NCBI RefSeq assembly: GCF_001729785.1
Contig: NZ_CP017183.1
Span: 3,844,001-3,908,000, forward strand
Length of the DNA: 64,000 nucleotides
DNA from: Enterobacter hormaechei subsp. xiangfangensis
GTDB lineage: Bacteria; Pseudomonadota; Gammaproteobacteria; Enterobacterales; Enterobacteriaceae
Direction: 5' to 3'
The notes beneath the pieces were generated by a model. It had not been told where the DNA came from. It was given only the letters and a program-made list of their open reading frames with translations, and made no database searches. Of this stretch, positions 30,367-39,115 are shown piece after piece (the stretch's first letter is position 1; each line of letters opens with the position of its first letter). Made by a program: the position numbers and the translations under genes.

Positions 30367-31886
30367 ACTTCCTCCTTCACCTGTCGCACAGTGTCGATCA
30401 CGCTGCCGTCGCGGTAGCGGATCACCCCGACGATTTTGTCGGTGAACTCAATCGGTTTCGGTACGCCTGTCAACGAAATCGCTCGCTCATACAGCGCGTT
30501 GATATCTACAACCTTCATCCCTGCTTCCATGAGTCGTTCGCGGATCTCCGGGCGCGCCGGGTTGACCGCAATACCGTGGTCGGTGACCAGCACGTCAATG
30601 CTCTCCCCCGGCGTGAGGCGAGTGGTAACGCGCTTCACGACGGTCGGGATGCGGCTTCGCAGCAGCGGCGCGACCACAATGGTCAGGTTGGCTGCCGCCG
30701 CCACGTCGCAGTGTCCGCCGGATGCGCCACGCATCACGCCATCGGAGCCGGTGATGACATTGACGTTAAAGTCGACGTCGATTTCCAGGGCGCTGAGGAT
30801 CACCACGTCGAGCTGGTCGCAGCTTGCCGCCTTGCTGCCGGGGTTGGCGTAGACGTTGGTGGAGATCTCCACGTGGTTCGGGTTACGCGCCAGCGAGGCC
30901 GCCGCCTGACCGTCAAAACACTGGGTATCGAGCAGCTTTTCGATGAGCCCCTTCTCGTGCAGATCCACCAGGCTGCCGGTGATGCCGCCGAGCGCAAAGC
31001 GCGCCTTCACGCCGCTGCGCTCCATCTTCTCTTCCATAAAGCGAGTGCAGGCCGTGGCCGCCGCGCCGGAGCCGGTCTGCATCGAGAAGCCCGGTTTGAA
31101 GTAGCCGGAGTGTTCAATCACGTCCGCCGCATAGCGGGCAATCATCAGCTCGCGCGGGTTGCTGGTGACGCGCGCTGCGCCGACGCTGATTTTCGCCGGG
31201 TCGCCCACGCTCTCCACCTGCACGATGTAGTCCACCTGATCCTGCACCAGGCTGGCGGGCATATTGGGGAACGGCACCAGCGCTTCGGTCAGCAGCACCA
31301 CCTTGCGGGCAAACTGCGCGTCCACCATCGCGTAGCCCAGCGAGCCGCAGCACGATTTGCCGTGCGTGCCGTTGGCGTTGCCAAACTCATCGCTGCACGG
31401 CACGCCGAGAAACGCCACGTCGATGTTCAGTTCGCCGTCCTGGAGTAGCTTCACGCGCCCGCCGTGGGAGTGAATTTGTACCGGCTCGTCCATCAGCCCG
31501 TGAGAGATGGCATCCGCCAGCCTGCCGCGCATGCCGGAGGTGTAAATCCGGGTGATGACGCCGCTTTCGATATGCTCGATCAGCGCGTCGTTGCAGGTCA
31601 TCAGCGAGCTGGAAGCCAGGGTCAGATTTTTGAGGCCCATCCGCGCCAGCAGCGCCACGACGGTGTTGATCACCCGGTCGCCTTCGCGAAAGGCGTGGTG
31701 GAAGGAGATGGTCATCCCGTCCTGCAAGCCGCAGCGCTTAACCGCCTCTTCAATAGAGGCGCAGAGCTTGCGGCTGTGCTTCGCCTCGCTGTCCGCCAGC
31801 CACGGCGTCGCGCTGTGGGCGGTATCAAAGGGTTTCAGATCCCGCAGATGGGGGAAATTCATATGGAGAAGTTCTGTCTGATTCAT
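30363..31886 (-). CDS. citF: citrate lyase alpha subunit (acetyl-ACP:citrate ACP-transferase)
   Basis: 507 residues, the family length. It exchanges acetyl for citryl on the acyl carrier protein. It is a CoA-transferase-fold protein with AFLGVPCSDEFGNANGTHGK, SMQTGSGAAATACT and GASGGHCDVAAAA. ATG 31886 (MNQTELLHMNFP) starts it 10 nt after citE; the frame is open further upstream inside citE but in a shadow frame. Confidence 0.97.
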   Translation of the reverse strand: MNQTELLHMNFPHLRDLKPFDTAHSATPWLADSEAKHSRKLCASIEEAVKRCGLQDGMTISFHHAFREGDRVINTVVALLARMGLKNLTLASSSLMTCNDALIEHIESGVITRIYTSGMRGRLADAISHGLMDEPVQIHSHGGRVKLLQDGELNIDVAFLGVPCSDEFGNANGTHGKSCCGSLGYAMVDAQFARKVVLLTEALVPFPNMPASLVQDQVDYIVQVESVGDPAKISVGAARVTSNPRELMIARYAADVIEHSGYFKPGFSMQTGSGAAATACTRFMEEKMERSGVKARFALGGITGSLVDLHEKGLIEKLLDTQCFDGQAAASLARNPNHVEISTNVYANPGSKAASCDQLDVVILSALEIDVDFNVNVITGSDGVMRGASGGHCDVAAAANLTIVVAPLLRSRIPTVVKRVTTRLTPGESIDVLVTDHGIAVNPARPEIRERLMEAGMKVVDINALYERAISLTGVPKPIEFTDKIVGVIRYRDGSVIDTVRQVKEEV

Positions 31887-31896
31887 TATGTCATCC

Positions 31897-32772
31897 TTAC
31901 CGACGCACGCCGGAGGCCGCCGCGCGCTCCAGCACCACCTGCGCGTGGTTAATAATCGGTGCATCCACCATTTTGCCGTTGAGCGACACCACGCCCAGGC
32001 CGTTACGCTCGCCCTCTTCTGCCGCCTCAATCACCCGTTTCGCGTGTTCCACTTCTTCCCGTGTCGGGGCGTAGGCGTTGTGCAGCAGGTCTATCTGGCG
32101 CGGGTTAATCAGCGATTTGCCGTTAAAGCCCATCTTGCGGATCAGATCGACTTCGCGCAGGAACCCGGCTTCATCGTTAACGTCTGACCACACCACGTCG
32201 AAGGCGTCGATGCCTGCCGCGCGGGCGGCGTGCAGCACGGCGCAGCGGGCGTAGAACAGCTCGGTGCCGTCGCCGCGCTCGGTCTGCATGTCCATCACGT
32301 AGTCAAAGGCGGCCAGCGCAATGCCGATCAGGCGCGGGGAGCTGCGGGCAATCGCCACGGCGTTGATGACGCCAATGGCCGATTCAATCGCCGCCATCAC
32401 GCGGGTGGAACCCACCTCGCGGCCGCACGCCTGCTCGATACGCTCGAGGTGGCCTTCCAGCTCGTAAATATAGTCCGGGGTGTCGGTTTTCGGCAGGCGT
32501 ATCACGTCCACGCCCGCGCGCACGGCGGCCTCCAGATCCAGCAGGCCAAACGGCGTGCTCAGCGGGTTAATGCGCACCACGGTTTCGATATCCTGATACA
32601 TCGGGTGCTGCAACGCGTGGAACACCAGCATGCGTGCGGTGTCTTTCTCGCGCAGGGCCACGGCGTCCTCAAGGTCAAACATGATGGAGTCGGGGCGGTA
32701 GATAAAGGCGGTAGAGAGCATGGCGGCATTGGCGCCCGGCAGGAACAGCATACTGCGGCGGAGTTTGCTCAT
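31897..32772 (-). CDS. citE: citrate lyase beta subunit (citryl-ACP lyase)
   Basis: 291 residues. It splits citryl-ACP into oxaloacetate and acetyl-ACP. It is a TIM barrel of the CitE/HpcH family with RRSMLFLPG at the start, [15 protein letters not shown] for Mg and [16 protein letters not shown] near residue 220. The ATG overlaps the citD stop (ATGA). Confidence 0.97.
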   Translation of the reverse strand: MSKLRRSMLFLPGANAAMLSTAFIYRPDSIMFDLEDAVALREKDTARMLVFHALQHPMYQDIETVVRINPLSTPFGLLDLEAAVRAGVDVIRLPKTDTPDYIYELEGHLERIEQACGREVGSTRVMAAIESAIGVINAVAIARSSPRLIGIALAAFDYVMDMQTERGDGTELFYARCAVLHAARAAGIDAFDVVWSDVNDEAGFLREVDLIRKMGFNGKSLINPRQIDLLHNAYAPTREEVEHAKRVIEAAEEGERNGLGVVSLNGKMVDAPIINHAQVVLERAAASGVRR

Positions 32773-33062
32773 TTCAGCGCCCCCCAGTTGATGGCCTGTT
32801 CATCGGCGGCACGCAGAAGCGCGCTTTGCAGGCGAGCGCGGATCACACAGTCCAGCGCCCCTTTGTCTTCAATAATGATTAATCCCTGGTGCACGTTCAT
32901 GGCGCGCAATGTGTCGTTGACCACCTGGCGAATCTGCTCGCCAAACTGCTTAATCACTTCGCTGTGGATGACGATCTCCAGCTCACCGTGAGCGGGGGCG
33001 ATTTTCACCATCAGGTCGCTGGACTCCTGCGTTCCGGCCAGCGCCTCCCTTACAATATTCAT
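32769..33062 (-). CDS. citD: citrate lyase acyl carrier protein (gamma subunit)
   Basis: 97 residues. The prosthetic-group serine is Ser14 within [13 protein letters not shown]. It carries the acetyl and citryl groups between CitF and CitE. ATG 33062 ([10 protein letters not shown]) is the conserved start. A 16-nt gap separates it from citC. Confidence 0.96.
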   Translation of the reverse strand: MNIVREALAGTQESSDLMVKIAPAHGELEIVIHSEVIKQFGEQIRQVVNDTLRAMNVHQGLIIIEDKGALDCVIRARLQSALLRAADEQAINWGALK

Positions 33063-33078
33063 GATAAATTCCTGATAG

Positions 33079-34101
33079 TTATGCGACTTCCGCACTCGCA
33101 CGATAATGTGCTTCGAGGTGCGCGAAGGTGGAGTCCGGGACAATCTCCCGGATCCGGGAAAACTGCTGTGTCTTGAGTAAACGGCGCACTTCCGAGGCCG
33201 AAATGGCGTTGCCGGTGGCCTTGATGCGCGGCATCTCCACCACGTCAATATGCGAGGCCAGCAGGTCGTGCAGCGTCTGGTTGTACTGGCGGGTGATATC
33301 GCAGAACGGCTCCGAGCCGATGAAACGGTGCGTGATGCCCAGCGCCGGGGCGATGAAGTCCCGGAAGATCAGCACGTCGATCTCGCTCCACGCCTGCTGC
33401 ACTTTGCCGGTCTCCTTCAGGAAGTAGGCCGGAAACGTGGCGCGGGAGATGATGTACTGCGAGCCTTCATGCACCACCACGCTCGGCAGATGCGCCACGC
33501 CCGCGCGCACCATCTCAAGGCGCGCGCTGAACGGGAAGAACGAGGCGTCTTCACGCACTACAAACAGATGCAGGGCATCGCACTGCGCCGCCGCCTGCTC
33601 CACCAGATGACGGTGGCCGAGGGTGAATGGGTTGGCATTCATCACAATGGCACCAATTTTTTCCCCGCCCCTTCGCATCCGGCTTAAGGTACGGCAGTAG
33701 CGCGCGATCCCCTGCGGGGTGTTCTCCATTAGCACCGCGTTGTTCCCGCTCTGGGCAATCGGCCAGAAACCGCTGCGGCCAAAGCGTTCCTTATTGCACG
33801 GACGGGTGCAGAGGAAGAGGTGAAAATGGCCGCGCTCCAGCGCCGCATTTTCCACCTCTGCCAGCAGACGCGCGCTGAGGTTTTCCCCACGAAGCAGCTC
33901 GTTGACCGCCACGCATTTGATGACGTTGGCAGCCAGCCCGGCGCAACCCACCAGCTGCGCGCCGGACCAGGCTTCGACGAACAGCGTGATGTCGTTGTCC
34001 AGGCCAAGGCCGCTGTCTGCCAGCAGGTAACGGATCTGACTCAAGCGTTCCGGGTGTTTCGCCACCAGCGTGTGGCGAAAATCGATGGGTTGCGAATGCA
34101 T
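33079..34101 (-). CDS. citC: [citrate (pro-3S)-lyase] ligase
   Basis: 340 residues. It acetylates the prosthetic group of citrate lyase with acetate and ATP and so switches the enzyme on. An N-terminal GNAT-like domain precedes a nucleotidyltransferase domain with the HxGH-type motif NPFTLGHRHLVEQAA. It lies downstream of the FAH gene with a 13-nt gap. In E. coli and Klebsiella citC is the first gene of the operon; here two genes precede it. Confidence 0.96.
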   Translation of the reverse strand: MHSQPIDFRHTLVAKHPERLSQIRYLLADSGLGLDNDITLFVEAWSGAQLVGCAGLAANVIKCVAVNELLRGENLSARLLAEVENAALERGHFHLFLCTRPCNKERFGRSGFWPIAQSGNNAVLMENTPQGIARYCRTLSRMRRGGEKIGAIVMNANPFTLGHRHLVEQAAAQCDALHLFVVREDASFFPFSARLEMVRAGVAHLPSVVVHEGSQYIISRATFPAYFLKETGKVQQAWSEIDVLIFRDFIAPALGITHRFIGSEPFCDITRQYNQTLHDLLASHIDVVEMPRIKATGNAISASEVRRLLKTQQFSRIREIVPDSTFAHLEAHYRASAEVA

Positions 34102-34114
34102 GCTGCCGCCTTAC

Positions 34115-34978
34115 TTAATGTGCTGCCGCAAGCCCGACGGCTGGCGCTTCCACGATCACGTTGCTCAGATGACCGATATGCTCGATCTCCACCTCAATGC
34201 GATCCCCCTCTTTCATAAACAGCGGCGGGTTACGCTTTTTACCCACCCCACCTGGGGATCCGGTGATGATCACATCGCCAGGACTTAAGCGGGTGAAGGT
34301 GCTGATGTACTCGATCAGCTCCGCCACCTTGTGGATCATGCTGCTGGTGTTGTCTTCCTGCACCATGCGGCCGTTCAGCCAGGTGCGGATTGCCAGTTGG
34401 TGCGGATCGGGGATCTCGTCCGCCGTCGCCATCCACGGGCCAAACGCGCCGGTTTTGCGCCAGTTTTTACCGGCGGTAAACCAGGTGTGCTGCCAGTCGC
34501 GGGCGGAGCCGTCCATGTAGCAGCTGTAGCCGGCCACATGGCGCAGGGCGTCGTCGCGGCTGATGTTCTCCCCGCCTTTACCGATGATCACCGCCAGCTC
34601 GCCTTCGTAGTCGAATTCGCTGGAGTGGCGCGGCTTCAGCACCGGCTCGTTGTGGCCGGTCTGTGAATCCGGGAAGCGAACAAACAGCGTCGGGGCCGGG
34701 TTGTGCTGGTCAAACTCCTTGCGCTTGTCGGCGTAGTTCATGCCCACGCAGAGGATTTTTTCCGGCTGCTCAATCACCGGTAAGAAGGTGATGGCGCTCA
34801 TCGGCACGTCCACGGCATCGTTCAGGTAGCGGGTAGCCTGCGCCAGCCCGTTGCCCTGCAGCAGCGCCTTAAGGTCGCTGTAGCGGTCGCCCAGACGGCG
34901 ACCTAAATCAATCACGCCGTCGGCCTGGACAATGCCGTAGCTGCGTTTTCCCTGGTATAAAAAGCTTGCGAGTTTCAT
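34115..34978 (-). CDS. fumarylacetoacetate hydrolase (FAH) family enzyme inside the citrate operon
   Basis: 287 residues. An N-terminal lid of about 70 residues precedes the FAH fold. ILCVGMNYADKRKEF opens the core, the metal-binding Glu pair is in EFDYEGELAVIIGK, the Asp in CYMDGSARDWQ, and a late VIITGSPGGVG loop closes it. Members act on beta-keto or enol acids as hydrolases, isomerases or oxaloacetate decarboxylases/tautomerases (FAHD1, Cg1458, YcgM-type). It is 17 nt from the transporter gene and 13 nt from citC, thus in the operon. Citrate lyase yields oxaloacetate and no oad pump genes are present, so oxaloacetate is the natural candidate substrate (inference). Confidence 0.88.
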   Translation of the reverse strand: MKLASFLYQGKRSYGIVQADGVIDLGRRLGDRYSDLKALLQGNGLAQATRYLNDAVDVPMSAITFLPVIEQPEKILCVGMNYADKRKEFDQHNPAPTLFVRFPDSQTGHNEPVLKPRHSSEFDYEGELAVIIGKGGENISRDDALRHVAGYSCYMDGSARDWQHTWFTAGKNWRKTGAFGPWMATADEIPDPHQLAIRTWLNGRMVQEDNTSSMIHKVAELIEYISTFTRLSPGDVIITGSPGGVGKKRNPPLFMKEGDRIEVEIEHIGHLSNVIVEAPAVGLAAAH

Positions 34979-34995
34979 TGTTCTTTCCTGAAAAC

Positions 34996-36357
34996 TTAAA
35001 CGAGGAAGTTGCCCAGAATCAGCAGAGAGATGGAGACGTTAATCGCCCCGCCGATACGGGTAGCAATCTGGGCGAACGGCATCAGGCTCATGCGGTTGCC
35101 TGCGGTCAGGATCGCCACGTCGCCGGTACCGCCCTGGCCGCTCTGGCAGCAGGAGACGATGGCGACATCAATCGGGTGCATGCCAATCTTTTTGCCGACG
35201 AAGAACCCGGTTGCCACCAGCGCGGAGACGGTGCTGATAATCACCAGCAGGTTGGTCAGCGTGAAGGCGGCCACCAGTTCATGCCATGGGGTGATGGCTA
35301 CGCCAACGGCAAAGAGAATCGGGTAGGTCACAGAGGTCTGGAAGAATTTGTACACCACCTGAGAGCCCTCCAGCAGACGCGGAGAGGCACCGTTGCAGAG
35401 CTTCACCAGCACCGCCATAAACAGCATGCCCACCGGCGCTGGCAGACCAATCAGCTTGTGACCGAGCATACCCAGCATGTACAGCAACACCGCCAGCAGC
35501 GCGCCGGAGGCGATGGTCGTCACGTCCGCTTTGCCGGAGAACGCAGGCTGAGAGACGGTGGCATCGGCATTGGCGCGATTCGGCATCAGCTGGCCTTCAC
35601 CGGTCAGGTGCGGGTAGCGTTTCCCGAGCTGGTTGAGGCAACCGGAGATAATGATCGCCGTCAGGCCGCCGAGCATCACCATCGGCAGTACGCGGCCGAG
35701 CGCCACGCCCTGATCCATATGCAACAGGGTGGCATAGCCGATGGAAAGCGGGATTGCCCCTTCCCCGACGCCGCCCGCCATGATCGGCAGAATGATAAAG
35801 AAGAAGATCTGGAACGGCTCGAGGCCCAGCGCCAGCCCAACACCCATGCCGACAATCATGCCGACGATTTCACCGCACAGCATCGGGAAGAAGATGCGCA
35901 GGAAGCCCTGGATCAGCACGGTGCGGTTCATACTCATGATGCTGCCGACGATAATGCAGCAAATATAGAGATAAAGAATGTTGGTGGATTTATAGAACTT
36001 AGTGGTGGATTCCACTACTACATCCGGCAGCAGGCCGTAATAGACCAGCGCGGAAGGGATAAAGGTGGCGCAAATTGCCGCCGCGCCGAGCTTGCCGACA
36101 ATCGGCAGGCGTTTGCCGAACTCACCGCAGGCAAAGCCGAAGAAGGCCAGCGTGGCCACCATGACCACAATGTCGCTCGGTAGTTTTCCGCCCAGGCAAT
36201 CAATCGCAATCAGCGCGCCCGCCAGAACGAACAGCGGCAGAGGTATAATGCCGATTTTCCAGGTATCCATAATATGCCACCAGCGCTCTTTGAGCGATGG
36301 CCGCTGAATATCAATCGGGTCGTGGGTAACAGAGAATGAATCGTCAGTTGTGCTCAT
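34996..36357 (-). CDS. 2-hydroxycarboxylate transporter family citrate carrier (CitS/CitW-like)
   Basis: 453 residues with about 11 hydrophobic segments. The two family re-entrant loops are visible: IMAGGVGEGAIPLS and SGQGGTGDVAILTA, and the C-terminus keeps NRMSLMPFAQIATRIGG, with the citrate-contacting Arg. The family includes the Na+ symporter CitS and the citrate/acetate exchanger CitW of Klebsiella. Citrate lyase releases acetate, so exchange is plausible here, but symport and exchange cannot be told apart from sequence. First gene of the leftward operon; AAGGGG precedes the ATG. Confidence 0.92.
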   Translation of the reverse strand: MSTTDDSFSVTHDPIDIQRPSLKERWWHIMDTWKIGIIPLPLFVLAGALIAIDCLGGKLPSDIVVMVATLAFFGFACGEFGKRLPIVGKLGAAAICATFIPSALVYYGLLPDVVVESTTKFYKSTNILYLYICCIIVGSIMSMNRTVLIQGFLRIFFPMLCGEIVGMIVGMGVGLALGLEPFQIFFFIILPIMAGGVGEGAIPLSIGYATLLHMDQGVALGRVLPMVMLGGLTAIIISGCLNQLGKRYPHLTGEGQLMPNRANADATVSQPAFSGKADVTTIASGALLAVLLYMLGMLGHKLIGLPAPVGMLFMAVLVKLCNGASPRLLEGSQVVYKFFQTSVTYPILFAVGVAITPWHELVAAFTLTNLLVIISTVSALVATGFFVGKKIGMHPIDVAIVSCCQSGQGGTGDVAILTAGNRMSLMPFAQIATRIGGAINVSISLLILGNFLV

Positions 36358-36440
36358 AATAAGCCCCTTAGTTATTTTGTGCGTTCAGCTTAGAGTCACA
36401 AAGGCTTACTTTATGTGAGGGATGGCATATTAAAAGCGAA

Positions 36441-36533
36441 GTTTTAATGGACACTATGGTTTTAATGGTTTCTTTTATTTAATGTGATTTATGCCTTATT
36501 TATTGCCGTGGTTTTTATGGTTTCTTTTCTTAA
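36441..36533. promoter_or_regulatory. direct repeats in the divergent cit promoter region
   Basis: GTTTTWATGG occurs at 36441, 36459 and 36511. The last two are parts of a longer repeat (36457-36482 and 36509-36533) offset by 52 bp, about five helical turns. AT-rich repeats between citS and citA are reasonable CitB sites, by analogy with Klebsiella, but the motif is not one I can match exactly. The whole 345-nt gap between the genes contains no reading frame of note. Confidence 0.45.
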
Positions 36534-36609
36534 CTGAACAAAGAAATAACATTTATTCATTTAACCTTAAGAGGATGAGACTTTCGGAAAAATCTTTTAC
36601 AGGCTGCGC

Positions 36610-36625
36610 TGTGCAAGGGATCACA
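36610..36625. promoter_or_regulatory. CRP-like site upstream of citA
   Basis: TGTGCAAGGGATCACA has 9 of 10 core bases of TGTGA-N6-TCACA. Catabolite control of citrate fermentation genes by CRP is known in Klebsiella. It repeats the 15-mer at 5501. Confidence 0.55.
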
Positions 36626-36702
36626 AGTTTTCGGCAAAGCGGGCATCCTGGCCTTAAAAGATGATATATTCAGCCGACCTGTTGATATCTCGCGTGATAG
36701 TT

Positions 36703-38340
36703 ATGAAAGTATCGTTTCAGATCAAGCTGTTTATTTCGCTGGTCGCCTTTTTCTCAGTGCTGTTCGCATTACTGGGCGGATATTATTATGTCGATGTCGG
36801 CAGGCAGCTTTATCAGGAAATGAGCGCGCGCGCAAAAATACAGGCTGAAGAAATTGCGCTTATTCCAACCCTGCGAAAAGAAGTCGAACAAAAGGATATC
36901 CAGGGCATCCATGACTTTATGCAGAAAATAGCCGCCCGCAGCGACGCCAGTTTTATTGTGATTGGTGACAATAAGGGGCTGCATCTTTTCCACTCCGTGT
37001 TTGCCGACCGGGTAGGCAAAACGCTGGTTGGCGGAGATAACGACGAGGTATTACACGGCAAAAGTACCATCACCATCCGCAAGGGCGGGTTAGGCATTTC
37101 ACTGCGCAGCAAAGCGCCCATTTTTAATGATGCCGGGCAGGTGGTGGGGATTGTTTCGGTAGGCTATCTCACAAGCTATCTGGACACCATCACCGTCAGC
37201 AAGGTGGTTAATATCCTGATTGCCGCCGTGCTGCTGCTTATCGCCCTGTTTATTTTCTCCTGGTTCTTCACCCGCAGCATCAAGAAGCAGATATTCTCTC
37301 TGGAGCCGCGCGAAATCGGCCTGCTGGTGCGCCAGCAAAAGGCGATGATGGAATCCATTTATGAAGGGGTGATTGCCATCGATGACGATCTCCGCATTGA
37401 GGTGATCAACCAGGCGGCGCGTAAATTATTAGGCTTACGCCAGCCCGCCCGCGAACTGCGGGGTCAACTCATCAGCCAGGTGATCGCGCCCGTCCCGTTC
37501 TTCAATGCGCAAACCATGCTTGCGAAAGACACCCACGATGAGATCTGTCGCTTTAACGATCTCACGGTCATTGCCAGCCGGGTGCGGATAATGCTGGAAG
37601 ATGCATTGCAGGGCTGGGTGATCACCTTTCGCGATCGCAACGAGATCGACTCGCTCAGCGCCCAGCTCAGCCAGGTGAAGCGCTACGTTGATAACCTGCG
37701 CATCATGCGCCATGAACAGCTGAACCGCATGACTACGCTGTCCGGCCTGCTGCATATGGGCCGTTATGACGAGGCAATTCGCTACATACAGGCGCAGTCG
37801 GAACACGCTCAGGAGCTGCTGGACTTTATCTCGTCCCGCTTTAGCTCTCCGACGCTGTGTGGTTTGCTGCTTGGAAAGGCCGCCCGCGCGCGTGAAAAAG
37901 GCGTTGAGCTGAGTTTCGATCCGGCCTGCCGGGTGGATAAACCGTTCCTGCCGCTGCTCGAATCGGAACTTATCTCGATCATCGGGAACTTGCTGGATAA
38001 CGCCATTGAAGCGACCCAGCGTGCACCGCTCCCGCATGCCCCGGTGGACGTGCTGATAAAGCTGAACGAGCAGGAACTGATTATTGAAGTCGCCGACCAG
38101 GGCGTCGGCATCACACCGGAGATCCGCGACCGGATCTTTGAGCGCGGCATCACCACCAAAACGCGCGGCGATCATGGTATTGGCCTGTATCTGATTGAAA
38201 GCTATGTCACACAGGCTGGCGGTGCAATTGAAGTTGCCGATAACACCCCACGCGGTGCCATTTTCTCACTGTTTATTCCCGCCACGGGAACGGCCCGGCA
38301 CCCCGTACAGGAACTGGAAGATACCGACTATGCAACATGA
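36703..38340 (+). CDS. citA: citrate-type sensor histidine kinase CitA (DpiB)
   Basis: 545 residues, the Klebsiella CitA length. A membrane helix (about 7-29), a periplasmic PAS domain (30-160; RKGGLGISLRSKAPI), a second helix (about 163-190), a cytoplasmic PAS (about 205-310) and a kinase core follow. The phospho-acceptor His is in IMRHEQLNRMTTLSG, and ATP is bound by NLLDNAIEAT, DQGVGI and GDHGIGLYL. The citrate-site segment reads GDNKGLHLFHS where Klebsiella has Arg before Leu-Tyr-His as I recall. ATG 36703 (MKVSFQIK) fits the family start; it lacks a strong ribosome site. It overlaps citB by 11 nt. Confidence 0.92.
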   Translation: MKVSFQIKLFISLVAFFSVLFALLGGYYYVDVGRQLYQEMSARAKIQAEEIALIPTLRKEVEQKDIQGIHDFMQKIAARSDASFIVIGDNKGLHLFHSVFADRVGKTLVGGDNDEVLHGKSTITIRKGGLGISLRSKAPIFNDAGQVVGIVSVGYLTSYLDTITVSKVVNILIAAVLLLIALFIFSWFFTRSIKKQIFSLEPREIGLLVRQQKAMMESIYEGVIAIDDDLRIEVINQAARKLLGLRQPARELRGQLISQVIAPVPFFNAQTMLAKDTHDEICRFNDLTVIASRVRIMLEDALQGWVITFRDRNEIDSLSAQLSQVKRYVDNLRIMRHEQLNRMTTLSGLLHMGRYDEAIRYIQAQSEHAQELLDFISSRFSSPTLCGLLLGKAARAREKGVELSFDPACRVDKPFLPLLESELISIIGNLLDNAIEATQRAPLPHAPVDVLIKLNEQELIIEVADQGVGITPEIRDRIFERGITTKTRGDHGIGLYLIESYVTQAGGAIEVADNTPRGAIFSLFIPATGTARHPVQELEDTDYAT

Positions 38341-39022
38341 ACTTATCGACGTACTGATTGTTGAAGACGAGAACGAACTGGCGCAACTGCACGCGGAGCT
38401 TATCGGTAAACATCCGCGTCTGAGGCTGGTGGGGATTGCCGCGTCGCTGGCCGACGCGCAGGTACAACTGGAGAGCAAACAGCCGAAGCTGATGCTGCTG
38501 GATAACTACCTGCCGGACGGCAAAGGCATCACCCTTATCAGCAACCCGATGCTCACCCGCGCCAACTGCTCGGTGATTTTCATCACCGCCGCCAGCGATA
38601 TGGACACCTGTAGCTAGGCCATTCGTAACGGCGCGTTCGACTATATCCTTAAGCCGGTCTCCTGGAAGCGGCTCAGCCAGTCGCTGGAGCGTTTTGTGCA
38701 GTTTGCCGAACAGCAGCGCGTCTGGAAGATTGTCGACCAGCAGAACGTGGATTCACTCTATCAGTTACAGGCGAAAAACTATCGTCTGGACAACGGCAGC
38801 AAAGGGATAGAGGAGAACACGCTGGCGCGGGTGCAAATGCTGTTTAACAACAAGGCGGCGCACTGTTTTACGGTGGATGAGGTGGTGAGCGAGACGGGCC
38901 TGAGTAAAACCACCACCCGGCGCTATCTGGAACACTGCGTGGAGGTGGGTTTTCTGACGGTGGAGATGCTGTACGGTAAGATTGGACATCCGAGAAGGAT
39001 GTACAGGCGTAGTGCGACTTAA
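38330..39022 (+). pseudogene. citB: CitB (DpiA) response regulator interrupted by an in-frame amber codon
   Basis: The frame encodes 230 codons of a CitB-type regulator. The receiver (residues 1-120) has VEDENELAQLH and the phospho-Asp in LMLLDNYLPDGKG, and the HTH lies near the C-terminus (VSETGLSKTTTRRYLEHC). Codon 96 is TAG (38615-38617), in DMDTCS-stop-AIRNGAFDYILKP, where the family has Glu (DMxTVSEAIRCGAFDYxIKP). GAG to TAG is one base. The rest of the frame is intact with no other lesion, so the mutation is recent, a sequence error, or suppressed. Unsuppressed, the product is a 95-residue receiver fragment without its DNA-binding domain. Confidence 0.92.
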
Positions 39023-39023
39023 C

Positions 39024-39113
39024 TCCCCTCACCCCGGCCCTCTCCCCAAAGGGGCGAGGGTGAAAAGACGGCTCCGTGCAATCCCCTCTCCCCTTTGGGG
39101 AGAGGGTGAGGGT
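39024..39113. repeat. C-rich palindromic intergenic repeat, paired copies
   Basis: TCCCCTCACCCCGGCCCTCTCC with a GGGGCGAGGGTG partner and CCCCTCTCCCCTTTGGGGAG followed by AGGGTGAGGG. It lies exactly between citB and the speC stop, at the other edge of the citrate locus. Confidence 0.75.
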
Positions 39114-39115
39114 CC

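Noticed and set aside
34966..36183. 405-codon frame opposite the citrate transporter
   Set aside because: Product is rich in His, Gln and Arg, typical of an antisense shadow of a membrane protein gene.
38696..39022. Possible separate small gene starting at ATG 38696
   Set aside because: It is the same frame as citB downstream of the amber codon; there is no ribosome site to support independent translation.
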